From contig NZ_JACHLB010000001.1 of assembly GCF_014207905.1 (NCBI RefSeq), positions 756,676 through 820,675 of the forward strand: a DNA stretch of 64,000 nt, in the 5' to 3' direction. The DNA comes from Flavobacterium notoginsengisoli (lineage in GTDB: Bacteria; Bacteroidota; Bacteroidia; Flavobacteriales; Flavobacteriaceae). Below the pieces are notes generated by a model, which saw only the letters and a list, made by a program, of their open reading frames with translations, ran no database searches and was not told the origin of the DNA. This document shows, in pieces, positions 57,057 through 64,000 of the stretch. Position 1 is the stretch's first letter; every line of letters starts with the position of its first letter. Both the position numbers and the translations under genes were made by a program.

Positions 57057-57154
57057 TTAAACTATTTTAAACTTTTTTGTTGAAAGTCGGAATATTGAAA
57101 AGAATTGCTGTCCTTTTTAACATTATGAACTTTATAACTTTCTGCTTTTTATTT

Positions 57155-58525
57155 TTATACGATTGCTTTACCGCCAACTAAATGTTTCACTTGTGAAAAA
57201 GGTTCAGCGACAAAGTGATCTCTATTTTTGATTTTTTCTGGGAAACGAACATGATATTCGAACTCATCTCTAAAGTGACGAATTGCAGCTGCTACTGGCC
57301 AAGAAGCTGCGTCTCCTAAAGGACAAATTGTGTTTCCTTCAATTTTACTTTGAATACTCCACAATAATTCGATATCTTCTTCACGGCCTTGACCGTTTTC
57401 GATTCTCCATAAGATTTTTTCTAACCATCCAGTTCCTTCACGGCAAGGTGTACATTGTCCGCAAGATTCGTGGTGGTAAAAACGAGCAAAGTTCCAAGTG
57501 TTTCTTACCACACAAGCAGTGTCGTTATAAACAATAAATCCTCCAGAACCTAACATAGATCCAGTGGCAAAACCACCATCACTTAAAGATTCGTAAGTCA
57601 TTAAACGATCTTCACCGTTTGCCGTTTTGAAAATTAATTCAGCTGGTAAAATTGGCACAGAAGAACCTCCTGGTACAAATGCTTTTAATGGACGGCTTGA
57701 AGACATTCCTCCTAAATATTCATCAGAATTCATGAATTCGTCAACACTTAAACCTAATTCAATTTCGTAAACACCAGGATTTTTGATGTGCCCTGAAGCA
57801 GAAATTAATTTAGTTCCAGTAGAACGTCCAATACCAATTTTAGCATAATCGTCACCAGAATTGTTTACAATCCAAGGCACAGTCGCAATTGTTTCAACAT
57901 TGTTTACTACAGTTGGGTTTGCCCAAAGACCAGAAACCGCTGGGAAAGGTGGTTTAATACGAGGATTTCCTCTTTTTCCTTCTAAAGATTCGATTAATGC
58001 TGTTTCTTCTCCACAGATATAAGCTCCAGCTCCACAGTGAACGTGAAGTTCCAAATCATAACCTGTTCCTAATATATTTTTTCCTAACCATCCGGCAGCT
58101 TTTGCTTCGGCGATTGCTCTTTCTAAAATTTTGAAAACCCACATATATTCGCCACGAATGTAGATATATGATAAGTTAGCACCCAAAGCGTAACTAGAAG
58201 TAATCATTCCTTCGATCAATAAGTGAGGAATGTATTCCATCAAAAATCTATCTTTGAATGTTCCAGGCTCCGATTCGTCGGCGTTACACACTAAGTGTCT
58301 TGGTCTTCCTGATTTTTTATCAATAAAGCTCCATTTCATTCCGGCAGGGAAACCTGCACCACCACGACCACGTAATCCTGATTTTTTTACTTCCTCAGTT
58401 ACTTCGTCTGGAGTTAATGTTTTTAAAGCTTTTTCTACAGAAGCATAACCACCATTTTGGCGATAAACTTCGTAGGTTTTAATTCCAGGAACATTGATTT
58501 TATCTAATAATATTTTTTGTGACAT
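57155..58525 (-). CDS. nuoF: NADH-quinone oxidoreductase subunit F (FMN, NADH binding)
   Basis: A 456-residue flavoprotein. The NADH/FMN site is GRGGAGFPAGMKWSF and the segment GAYICGEETALIESLEGKRG. The C-terminal N3 cluster ligands are CGQCTPCREG and the later CPLGDAASWP. It oxidises NADH and passes electrons to the cluster chain. It lies one base after nuoE. Confidence 0.96.
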   Translation of the reverse strand: MSQKILLDKINVPGIKTYEVYRQNGGYASVEKALKTLTPDEVTEEVKKSGLRGRGGAGFPAGMKWSFIDKKSGRPRHLVCNADESEPGTFKDRFLMEYIPHLLIEGMITSSYALGANLSYIYIRGEYMWVFKILERAIAEAKAAGWLGKNILGTGYDLELHVHCGAGAYICGEETALIESLEGKRGNPRIKPPFPAVSGLWANPTVVNNVETIATVPWIVNNSGDDYAKIGIGRSTGTKLISASGHIKNPGVYEIELGLSVDEFMNSDEYLGGMSSSRPLKAFVPGGSSVPILPAELIFKTANGEDRLMTYESLSDGGFATGSMLGSGGFIVYNDTACVVRNTWNFARFYHHESCGQCTPCREGTGWLEKILWRIENGQGREEDIELLWSIQSKIEGNTICPLGDAASWPVAAAIRHFRDEFEYHVRFPEKIKNRDHFVAEPFSQVKHLVGGKAIV

Positions 58526-58526
58526 C

Positions 58527-59057
58527 TTATTTATCGTGTAATATTATTTTATCATCTCTACAATCAGCAATGATCTGATCGATTTTTTCTTCTGTCAATT
58601 TCTCTTTGTAGAAATCTCCCAACTGCATCATCGGAGCATATCCGCAAGCACCTAAACATTCTACGCCAGCAATGGTAAACATTCCGTCTGGAGTAGTTTC
58701 GCCCATTTTAATGCCTAATTTTTCAGAAGTATAATCCATTAAATCTTCGGCACCTCTTAAACAGCAGCAAGAAGTCTGGCAGAACTCAAACATATACTTA
58801 CCAATTGGTTTTTGGTTGAACATGGTATAGAAAGTAACCACTTCATAAACCTCAATTGGTTTTATCTGAAGAATTTCGGCAACTTTATCTTGCAGTTCAA
58901 TACTAAGCCAGTTGTTATGTGCATCCTGAACTTCGTGTAAAACAGGCAATAAAGCCGATTTTTGTTTGCCTTCAGGATAATGACTGATTAATTCATTGAT
59001 GCGGTTCATCAATGCCTCAGTCATATTTATTTCTTGTTTGTAATGTTTACGTTCCAT
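58527..59057 (-). CDS. nuoE: NADH-quinone oxidoreductase subunit E (2Fe-2S)
   Basis: A 176-residue thioredoxin-like ferredoxin. Helical N-terminal half with the family motif ALLPVLHEVQDAHNNWL; C-terminal 2Fe-2S ligands in FCQTSCCCLRGAE and CLGACGYAPMMQ. It works with NuoF in the NADH dehydrogenase tip. A second possible start lies 11 codons inside. A 199-base gap with palindromic repeats separates it from nuoD. Confidence 0.95.
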   Translation of the reverse strand: MERKHYKQEINMTEALMNRINELISHYPEGKQKSALLPVLHEVQDAHNNWLSIELQDKVAEILQIKPIEVYEVVTFYTMFNQKPIGKYMFEFCQTSCCCLRGAEDLMDYTSEKLGIKMGETTPDGMFTIAGVECLGACGYAPMMQLGDFYKEKLTEEKIDQIIADCRDDKIILHDK

Positions 59058-59060
59058 TTT

Positions 59061-59257
59061 TATTTTAGATTTTAGATTTTAGATTTTAGATTTTTTCAAT
59101 CTTTGTCCATAATCCATATTCTGCAATCTTTATAAGTTTTAGATCTTTCGATCTGAATTCTTCAATTCTTCAATTCTATAATTAGTTTAGATTTTCAATC
59201 TTAATTTTAAAATCTGCAAAGCAATCTAAAATCTAAAATCTTCAATCTAAAATTTTT
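59061..59257. repeat. Repeat-rich spacer between nuoD and nuoE
   Basis: Tandem TTTAGAT heptamers at about 59064-59092 face the reverse complement (AATCTAAAATCTAAAATC and similar) at about 59221-59257. Between them are further AATCTT and TTCAATTCTT repeats. No coding potential. Confidence 0.65.
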
Positions 59258-60495
59258 TAGGCATCTAATTCTCCTGCAATTACGTTCAAACTTGAAAGAA
59301 TGATAATTGCATCAGAAAGCATGGCACCTTTAATCATTTCTGGGAATGCTTGATAATAAATAAAGCATGGTCTTCTGAAATGTAATCTATATGGAGTTCT
59401 ACTTCCGTCTGTAACTAAATAGAAACCGATTTCTCCATTTCCTCCTTCTACAGGGTGATAGATTTCTGCAACTGGTACAGGAACTTCTCCCATTACGATC
59501 TTAAAGTGATAAATTAAAGATTCCATAGAAGTATAAACATCTTCTTTTGGAGGAAGATAGTAATCTGGAACTTCAGCGTGATATTCGTTTCCTGGAGGCA
59601 TTTTTTCTAATGCCTGACGAATAATGCTTAAACTTTCCCAAACTTCAGCATTACGAACACAGAAACGATCGTAAGTATCTCCTGATTTTCCAACAGGAAC
59701 GATAAAATCAAAATCTTCGTAAGATGAATAAGGTTGTGCTACACGTACATCGTAATCAACTCCGGCAGCACGTAAGTTTGGACCTGTAAATCCGTAAGCC
59801 ATTGCTTTTTCAGCAGTAATTCCACCTACGTTAACAGTTCTATCAAGGAAAATTCTATTTCTCTCGAATAAGTTTTGGAATTCCTGCCATACTGGGGGGA
59901 ATTCTTCAAGGAAAGTGTCTAGTTTTTTGAAAACTTCTGGAGACCAGTCTCTTTCAAAACCACCAATTCTTCCCATATTTGTAGTCAAACGAGCTCCGCA
60001 AATTTCTTCGTAGATTTCGTAGATTTTTTCTCTAAATTGAAAAACGTATAAGAAACCAGTATACGCACCAGTATCTACACCCAAAATACCGTTACAGATA
60101 ATGTGGTCGGTAATACGAGCCAACTCCATAACAATAACTCTTAAATATTGTGCTCTTTTAGGAACTTCAACACCTAATAGTTTTTCTACTGTCATCCACC
60201 ATCCCATATTATTAATAGGAGAAGAACAATAGTTCATACGGTCTGTAAGAGGTGTAATTTGATAAAAAGGACGATTCTCGGCAATTTTTTCGAAAGCTCT
60301 GTGGATGTAACCAATAGTCGGTTCAGCCTCAAGAATTTTTTCACCATCCATTAAAAGGATATTTTGAAAAATACCGTGAGTCGCAGGGTGAGTTGGACCT
60401 AAATTCAGAACAGAAAGCTCGCTTCCGTCTTCGTTAAGTCTTTCCTTAATTATTTTAGCATAACGATGCTCTGGTGGTAATAATAGTTCTGACAT
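59257..60495 (-). CDS. nuoD: NADH-quinone oxidoreductase subunit D
   Basis: A 412-residue subunit of the quinone-reducing module, homologous to the large subunit of NiFe hydrogenases. The family start is LNLGPTHPATHGIFQNILLMDGE, here with the quinone-site His; GYIHRAFEKIAE and the C-terminal LDA ending are typical. It is separate from NuoC, unlike the fused NuoCD of enterobacteria. It follows nuoC by 21 bases. Confidence 0.95.
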   Translation of the reverse strand: MSELLLPPEHRYAKIIKERLNEDGSELSVLNLGPTHPATHGIFQNILLMDGEKILEAEPTIGYIHRAFEKIAENRPFYQITPLTDRMNYCSSPINNMGWWMTVEKLLGVEVPKRAQYLRVIVMELARITDHIICNGILGVDTGAYTGFLYVFQFREKIYEIYEEICGARLTTNMGRIGGFERDWSPEVFKKLDTFLEEFPPVWQEFQNLFERNRIFLDRTVNVGGITAEKAMAYGFTGPNLRAAGVDYDVRVAQPYSSYEDFDFIVPVGKSGDTYDRFCVRNAEVWESLSIIRQALEKMPPGNEYHAEVPDYYLPPKEDVYTSMESLIYHFKIVMGEVPVPVAEIYHPVEGGNGEIGFYLVTDGSRTPYRLHFRRPCFIYYQAFPEMIKGAMLSDAIIILSSLNVIAGELDA

Positions 60496-60516
60496 TTTAT
60501 AATGTTGAATTATTTT

Positions 60517-61038
60517 TTAGCAATTTGTTGTTGTTCTTCCGAAGAATCTGTCATCTTTGTCGGTTCTTCCGCTGTCTTCCATTGGGAATTCTTTTCTCAT
60601 TGGATGAGACTGCATTTCATCCATATTTAAAATACGTTTCAATTGAGGATGTCCGATAAAGTCAATTCCAAAAAAATCGAAAGTTTCTCTTTCCATCCAG
60701 TTTGAACTCAAGAATATATTTGAAACCGATTTGATTTCAGGTTTTTCTCCGTTTAGAAAAACTTTAATCTTCAATCTTTTGTTTTCGTACCAGTTGTGTA
60801 AGTGATAAACAACTGCAAACTGACGCTCACTTTCATTGTCCGGGTAATGAATACCACATAAGTCAGTTAAGAAATGAAATTTTAATTCTGGATCGTTTTT
60901 AAGGAATAGAATTAACGGTGTAATTTTATCAGCCGAAGCTTCTAAAGAAAAAATATCTCTTTCTTGCTGAAAGTTAAAAACATCGTTATTGAATGTTTCA
61001 GTAAGTTTATCTTGGATCAGGGTGTTTTCTAAAGCCAT
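60517..61038 (-). CDS. nuoC: NADH-quinone oxidoreductase subunit C
   Basis: A 173-residue peripheral-arm subunit. The family signature appears as ERETFDFFGIDFIGHPQLKR, with the preceding NIFLSSNWM stretch; the family usually has W-x-E-R-E-x-x-D-x-x-G-I. It contacts NuoD and NuoB. One base separates it from nuoB. Confidence 0.93.
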   Translation of the reverse strand: MALENTLIQDKLTETFNNDVFNFQQERDIFSLEASADKITPLILFLKNDPELKFHFLTDLCGIHYPDNESERQFAVVYHLHNWYENKRLKIKVFLNGEKPEIKSVSNIFLSSNWMERETFDFFGIDFIGHPQLKRILNMDEMQSHPMRKEFPMEDSGRTDKDDRFFGRTTTNC

Positions 61039-61039
61039 C

Positions 61040-61588
61040 TTATGAGATATTATATGAAGCTAATAATTCTTGATATTCTGGTGAGCTTCTTCTTCTTACA
61101 GATTCACTTTTTACTAAATCTTGAAGTCTCATAACGCCATCTACAATTTGTTCTGGTCTTGGTGGACATCCTGGCACATATACGTCAACAGGGATAACTT
61201 TGTCAATTCCTTGAAGAACAGAATAAGTATCGAAAATTCCTCCTGAAGAAGCACAAGCTCCAACTGCAATTACCCAACGAGGTTCAGCCATTTGCTCGTA
61301 AACTTGTCTTAAGATAGGTGCCATTTTTTTAGAAATAGTTCCCATAACTAATAACATATCTGCTTGTCTAGGAGAGAAACTTACACGCTCAGAACCAAAT
61401 CGAGCTAAATCGTAATGAGATGCCATTGTTGCCATGAATTCGATACCACAGCATGAAGTCGCGAAAGGAAGCGGCCATAATGAGTTAGCTCTTGCTAAAC
61501 CAACAACATCACTAAGTTTTGTAGCGAAGAAACCTTCACCAGTAACTCCTTCTGGCGGTGCAACCATATTTACTTTTGAATCGCTCAT
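61040..61588 (-). CDS. nuoB: NADH-quinone oxidoreductase subunit B (cluster N2)
   Basis: A 182-residue subunit carrying the last 4Fe-4S cluster before quinone. The ligands are the adjacent pair in [10 protein letters not shown], a Cys in [10 protein letters not shown] and one in [11 protein letters not shown]. Length is normal. A 158-base repeat-rich gap separates it from nuoA. Confidence 0.96.
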   Translation of the reverse strand: MSDSKVNMVAPPEGVTGEGFFATKLSDVVGLARANSLWPLPFATSCCGIEFMATMASHYDLARFGSERVSFSPRQADMLLVMGTISKKMAPILRQVYEQMAEPRWVIAVGACASSGGIFDTYSVLQGIDKVIPVDVYVPGCPPRPEQIVDGVMRLQDLVKSESVRRRSSPEYQELLASYNIS

Positions 61589-61591
61589 TTT

Positions 61592-61733
61592 ATTTTAGAT
61601 TTCTGATTTTAGATTTTAGATTTTTTTCAAAACATAAAAAGTAAAATCAATTTTTTAAATCAATTTTTTGTTGAGGATTAAATTTTAAATTTTAATTCTA
61701 AATCGGTTAAATCTAAAATCAGAAATCTAAAAT
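61592..61733. repeat. Inverted repeat between nuoA and nuoB
   Basis: A perfect 25-base inverted repeat at 61592-61616 and 61709-61733 (core TTTAGATTTCTGATTTTAG), with additional ATTTTAG heptamers beside each arm. The units resemble those in the nuoD-nuoE gap. Confidence 0.75.
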
Positions 61734-61746
61734 CTAAAATCTCTAA

Positions 61747-62112
61747 TTATTCCCACTCTAAAGCTTTCTTTTTGATGATGTAAAAGAAACCAACCAAAAG
61801 TAAAGCCATGAAAACTATCATTTTTAACATTCCTTCAATTCCTAAGTCTTTGAAGTTTATCGCCCAAGGATAAAGGAAAATTACCTCTACGTCGAACAAT
61901 ACGAACAAAATGGCAACAAGGAAATATTTTACAGAAAAAGGAATACGAGCATTACCAACAGATTCGATACCACATTCGAAGTTTTTATCTTTTACTTCAG
62001 AGGTTCTTTTTGGGCCTAGTTTTCCAGAAATAATGATTGTTCCTACCACAAAACCAACAGCTAGAATAAACTGCATTAAAATAGGAATGTAACTGTATTG
62101 ATCAGATTGCAT
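61747..62112 (-). CDS. nuoA: NADH-quinone oxidoreductase subunit A
   Basis: A 121-residue membrane subunit with three helices. The conserved loop reads KNFECGIESVGNARIPFSVKYFL, in part, where the Cys marks the deactive-state loop in other species, followed by FVLFDVEVIFLYPWAI. The frame extends to 62175, but the promoter at 62145-62174 covers that extension, and the ATG at 62112 gives the usual length and N-terminus (MQSDQYSYIP). It is the first gene of the 14-gene operon. Confidence 0.95.
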   Translation of the reverse strand: MQSDQYSYIPILMQFILAVGFVVGTIIISGKLGPKRTSEVKDKNFECGIESVGNARIPFSVKYFLVAILFVLFDVEVIFLYPWAINFKDLGIEGMLKMIVFMALLLVGFFYIIKKKALEWE

Positions 62113-62144
62113 AAACTTCGGTTTTATACTTAAAAAATGAGCCA

Positions 62145-62174
62145 CAAAGATAACTTGGAAGTCTGTAAAACACA
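62145..62174 (-). promoter_or_regulatory. Predicted promoter of the nuoA-N operon
   Basis: On the minus strand TTG (plus 62172-62174), exactly 19 bases, TATCTTTG (plus 62145-62152), 32 bases before the nuoA ATG. This is an excellent match to the flavobacterial sigma-A consensus. Confidence 0.75.
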
Positions 62175-62285
62175 AGCTAAAAAGGGTTTTAAGTAGGGTG
62201 CGAAACAGCGTTTATGCCTAATTTTTATTGATTATAAATAAGATGATGGTATTTTAGTATTTTTTTAAGAATTGTCCAAAAAAAA

Positions 62286-62307
62286 ACGTCCCGATACTTC
62301 GGGACGT
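62286..62307 (-). terminator. Terminator after the cold-shock gene
   Basis: Perfect 9-base stem ACGTCCCGA / TCGGGACGT at 62286-62294 and 62299-62307, G+C rich, with a long A run on the low-coordinate side giving a U tail. Confidence 0.85.
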
Positions 62308-62354
62308 CTTTTGAGACCATTCAGAGGCAAAAAAAATAAATTGCTATATTTTTC

Positions 62355-62549
62355 TTAGATCACTGCTACTTTAGCAGCAACTTTCCCTTTTCTTCCTTCT
62401 TCTTCTTCATAGCTTACACGGTCACCTTCGCGTAATTCTTCCGCGTTAATTCCTGAAGCGTGAACGAAGATGTCCTTTCCTGTTTCTTCGTCTGTAATGA
62501 ATCCATAACCTTTAGACTCATTGAAAAATTTTACTGTACCTGTACGCAT
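62355..62549 (-). CDS. Cold-shock domain protein (CspA family)
   Basis: A 64-residue single-domain RNA chaperone. RNP1 appears as SKGYGFIT and RNP2 as DIFVHAS, following the start GTVKFFNE. The tail is rich in Glu, Lys and Gly. It binds single-stranded RNA and DNA and melts structure. It is monocistronic, with a strong terminator and a leader of about 25-30 bases from a TACATTTG -7 box at 62579-62586. Confidence 0.95.
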   Translation of the reverse strand: MRTGTVKFFNESKGYGFITDEETGKDIFVHASGINAEELREGDRVSYEEEEGRKGKVAAKVAVI

Positions 62550-62856
62550 TGTAATTGTAATAATAATTTATAATAAAACAAATGTAACATATAAATTCAT
62601 ACAAAAGACATGTACGTGTTAATTTTTTGTAAAAATTATTGATTTACAGTGTTTTTACGTGGTTTATTGCATCAAATTTTATATGAAATACCATAATTTG
62701 AGAATCGTTAATTGTAAGAATATCCAAAATAATAATCTGTAGGAATTTAATATTTAAAAAAAAGTCGATTTTAGGAATATTTTTATGTTTTTTAAGCAAA
62801 AAAGCGATTGAAATTCTTCAATCGCTTTTGGAGTATTTTAAGTTTTATAAAATTGT
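62550..62856. other. Intergenic region between the cold-shock gene and aspS
   Basis: This 307-base AT-rich gap holds the cold-shock -7 box at 62579-62586 (TACATTTG on the minus strand) and the aspS terminator at 62800-62829. Nothing else is recognised. Confidence 0.55.
62800..62829 (-). terminator. Terminator of aspS
   Basis: Perfect 13-base stem AAAAGCGATTGAA / TTCAATCGCTTTT at 62800-62812 and 62817-62829, 27 bases past the aspS stop. Confidence 0.8.
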
Positions 62857-63999
62857 TTAAATAGCATCAATTTTAATGTGTAATTCTTTCAATTGAGCAT
62901 CATCAATTGCTGCTGGAGCATCGATCATTACATCTCGTCCAGAATTATTTTTTGGGAAAGCAATAAAATCTCTAATCGTTTCCTGACCTCCTAAAATTGC
63001 AACTAATCTATCCAAACCAAATGCTAAACCTCCGTGTGGTGGTGCACCAAATTGGAAAGCATCCATTAAGAATCCGAATTGGGCTTTTGCTTCTTCTTCA
63101 GTAAATCCTAAATATTTGAACATTAATTGTTGTGTCGCTTTATCGTGAATACGGATAGAACCTCCACCAATTTCATTTCCGTTCAAAACCATATCGTAAG
63201 CATTGGCACGAACTTTTCCTGGTTCTGTTTCTAACAAAGCCATATCTTCTGGTTTTGGAGACGTAAATGGGTGGTGCATAGCATGGTAACGTCCGCTTTC
63301 TTCGTCAAGTTCTAATAATGGGAAATCTACAACCCATAATGGCGCAAATTCTTCAGGTTTACGCAATCCTAAACGAGTTGCTAATTCCATACGTAAAGCA
63401 GAAAGTTGCGCTCTTGTTTTGTTTGCAGGACCAGAAAGTACAAAAATCATGTCTCCAGGATTTGCTTCTGTTGCTTTTGCCCAGTTTGCCAAATCATCTT
63501 GATCGTAGAATTTATCTACAGATGATTTATATGTTCCGTCTTCATTACATTTTACGTAAACCATTCCAGACGCTCCAACTTGTGGACGTTTTACCCAGTC
63601 AATTAATCCATCGATTTCTTTACGAGTATAATTTCCTGCTCCTGGAACTGCAATTCCGACAACTAATTCTGCTGAATTAAATACTGGAAATTCTTTGTGC
63701 TGTGCAAATTCGTTTAACTCACCAAACTTCATTCCGAAACGAATGTCTGGTTTGTCATTTCCGTATGTTTTCATTGCATAATCGTAGGTAATTCTTGGGA
63801 ATTTATCTACTTCAATGCCTTTAATTTCTTTTAATAGATGTCTCGTCAAACCTTCAAAAACATTCAAAATGTCTTCTTGTTCTACAAATGCCATTTCGCA
63901 GTCAATCTGAGTAAACTCTGGCTGACGGTCTGCACGTAAATCTTCGTCACGGAAACATTTCACAATTTGGAAATATTTATCCATTCCACCAACCATCAA
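62857..63999 (-). CDS. aspS: Aspartyl-tRNA synthetase, C-terminal part (gene runs off the window)
   Basis: The visible 380 residues are the class II catalytic part of AspRS. Motif 2 is [19 protein letters not shown], the bacterial GAD insertion domain follows ([18 protein letters not shown] nearby), and motif 3 is [12 protein letters not shown]. The frame stays open to the right edge and the first visible residues ([11 protein letters not shown]) match the middle of the family, so the N-terminal anticodon-binding domain lies outside. It charges tRNA-Asp with aspartate. Confidence 0.95.
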   Translation of the reverse strand: MMVGGMDKYFQIVKCFRDEDLRADRQPEFTQIDCEMAFVEQEDILNVFEGLTRHLLKEIKGIEVDKFPRITYDYAMKTYGNDKPDIRFGMKFGELNEFAQHKEFPVFNSAELVVGIAVPGAGNYTRKEIDGLIDWVKRPQVGASGMVYVKCNEDGTYKSSVDKFYDQDDLANWAKATEANPGDMIFVLSGPANKTRAQLSALRMELATRLGLRKPEEFAPLWVVDFPLLELDEESGRYHAMHHPFTSPKPEDMALLETEPGKVRANAYDMVLNGNEIGGGSIRIHDKATQQLMFKYLGFTEEEAKAQFGFLMDAFQFGAPPHGGLAFGLDRLVAILGGQETIRDFIAFPKNNSGRDVMIDAPAAIDDAQLKELHIKIDAI

Positions 64000-64000
64000 T

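Overview
The window is AT-rich chromosomal DNA from a Bacteroidota bacterium, most likely a Flavobacterium. The evidence is consistent: large secreted proteins end in type IX secretion (T9SS) type A sorting domains, there is a SusC/SusD starch locus, the L-threonine dehydrogenase is of the epimerase type, complex I has a short NuoG, and several promoters fit the flavobacterial pattern TTG, 17-23 bases, TAnnTTTG. I see no insertion sequence, phage, CRISPR array, tRNA or rRNA.

Layout. 1-1.7 kb: the end of a coiled-coil protein and a metallo-beta-lactamase-fold hydrolase. 1.7-13.3 kb: three tandem paralogous T9SS cargo proteins on the minus strand, built from a repeated leucine-rich module present 3, 2 and 5 times; the middle one also carries a seven-bladed RCC1 propeller, SprB-type repeats and a LamG domain. 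13.5-17.1 kb: a lipoprotein subtilase and an M1 aminopeptidase. 17.1-17.6 kb: an intergenic island with a structured-RNA candidate and two palindromic repeat elements. 17.6-23.7 kb: threonine dehydrogenase, a small lipoprotein, mfd and a DUF5683 protein. 23.7-35.6 kb: a starch/maltodextrin utilisation locus in the order ECF sigma factor, FecR anti-sigma factor, SusC, SusD, SusE/F, GH13 amylase, GH97 alpha-glucosidase. 36-44.3 kb: housekeeping and catabolic genes (ACT-domain protein, YraN, LD-carboxypeptidase, EEP-fold hydrolase, 3-hydroxyanthranilate dioxygenase, class II cAMP phosphodiesterase, ALDH7) and a toxin-antitoxin pair with an unusual convergent layout. 44.4-47.2 kb: a T9SS pectate lyase with operator-like palindromes upstream. 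47.7-62.1 kb: a Bax-inhibitor-like membrane protein and the complete 14-gene nuoA-N operon. 62.3-64 kb: a cold-shock protein and the C-terminal part of aspS.

How the genes work together. In the starch locus, SusC has the extra N-terminal STN signalling domain. Ligand uptake should therefore signal through FecR to the ECF sigma factor and raise expression of the outer-membrane binding proteins, the surface amylase and the periplasmic GH97 enzyme. The nuo operon encodes a complete proton-pumping NADH dehydrogenase whose NuoG lacks the large C-terminal molybdopterin-like domain.

The most unusual non-coding signal is the number of intergenic regions holding long, often nested inverted repeats of unrelated sequence. 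The best is a 124-bp element between the sigma and anti-sigma genes in which every arm is itself a hairpin; part of it recurs at 17.5 kb. Three more palindromic spacers lie inside the nuo operon.
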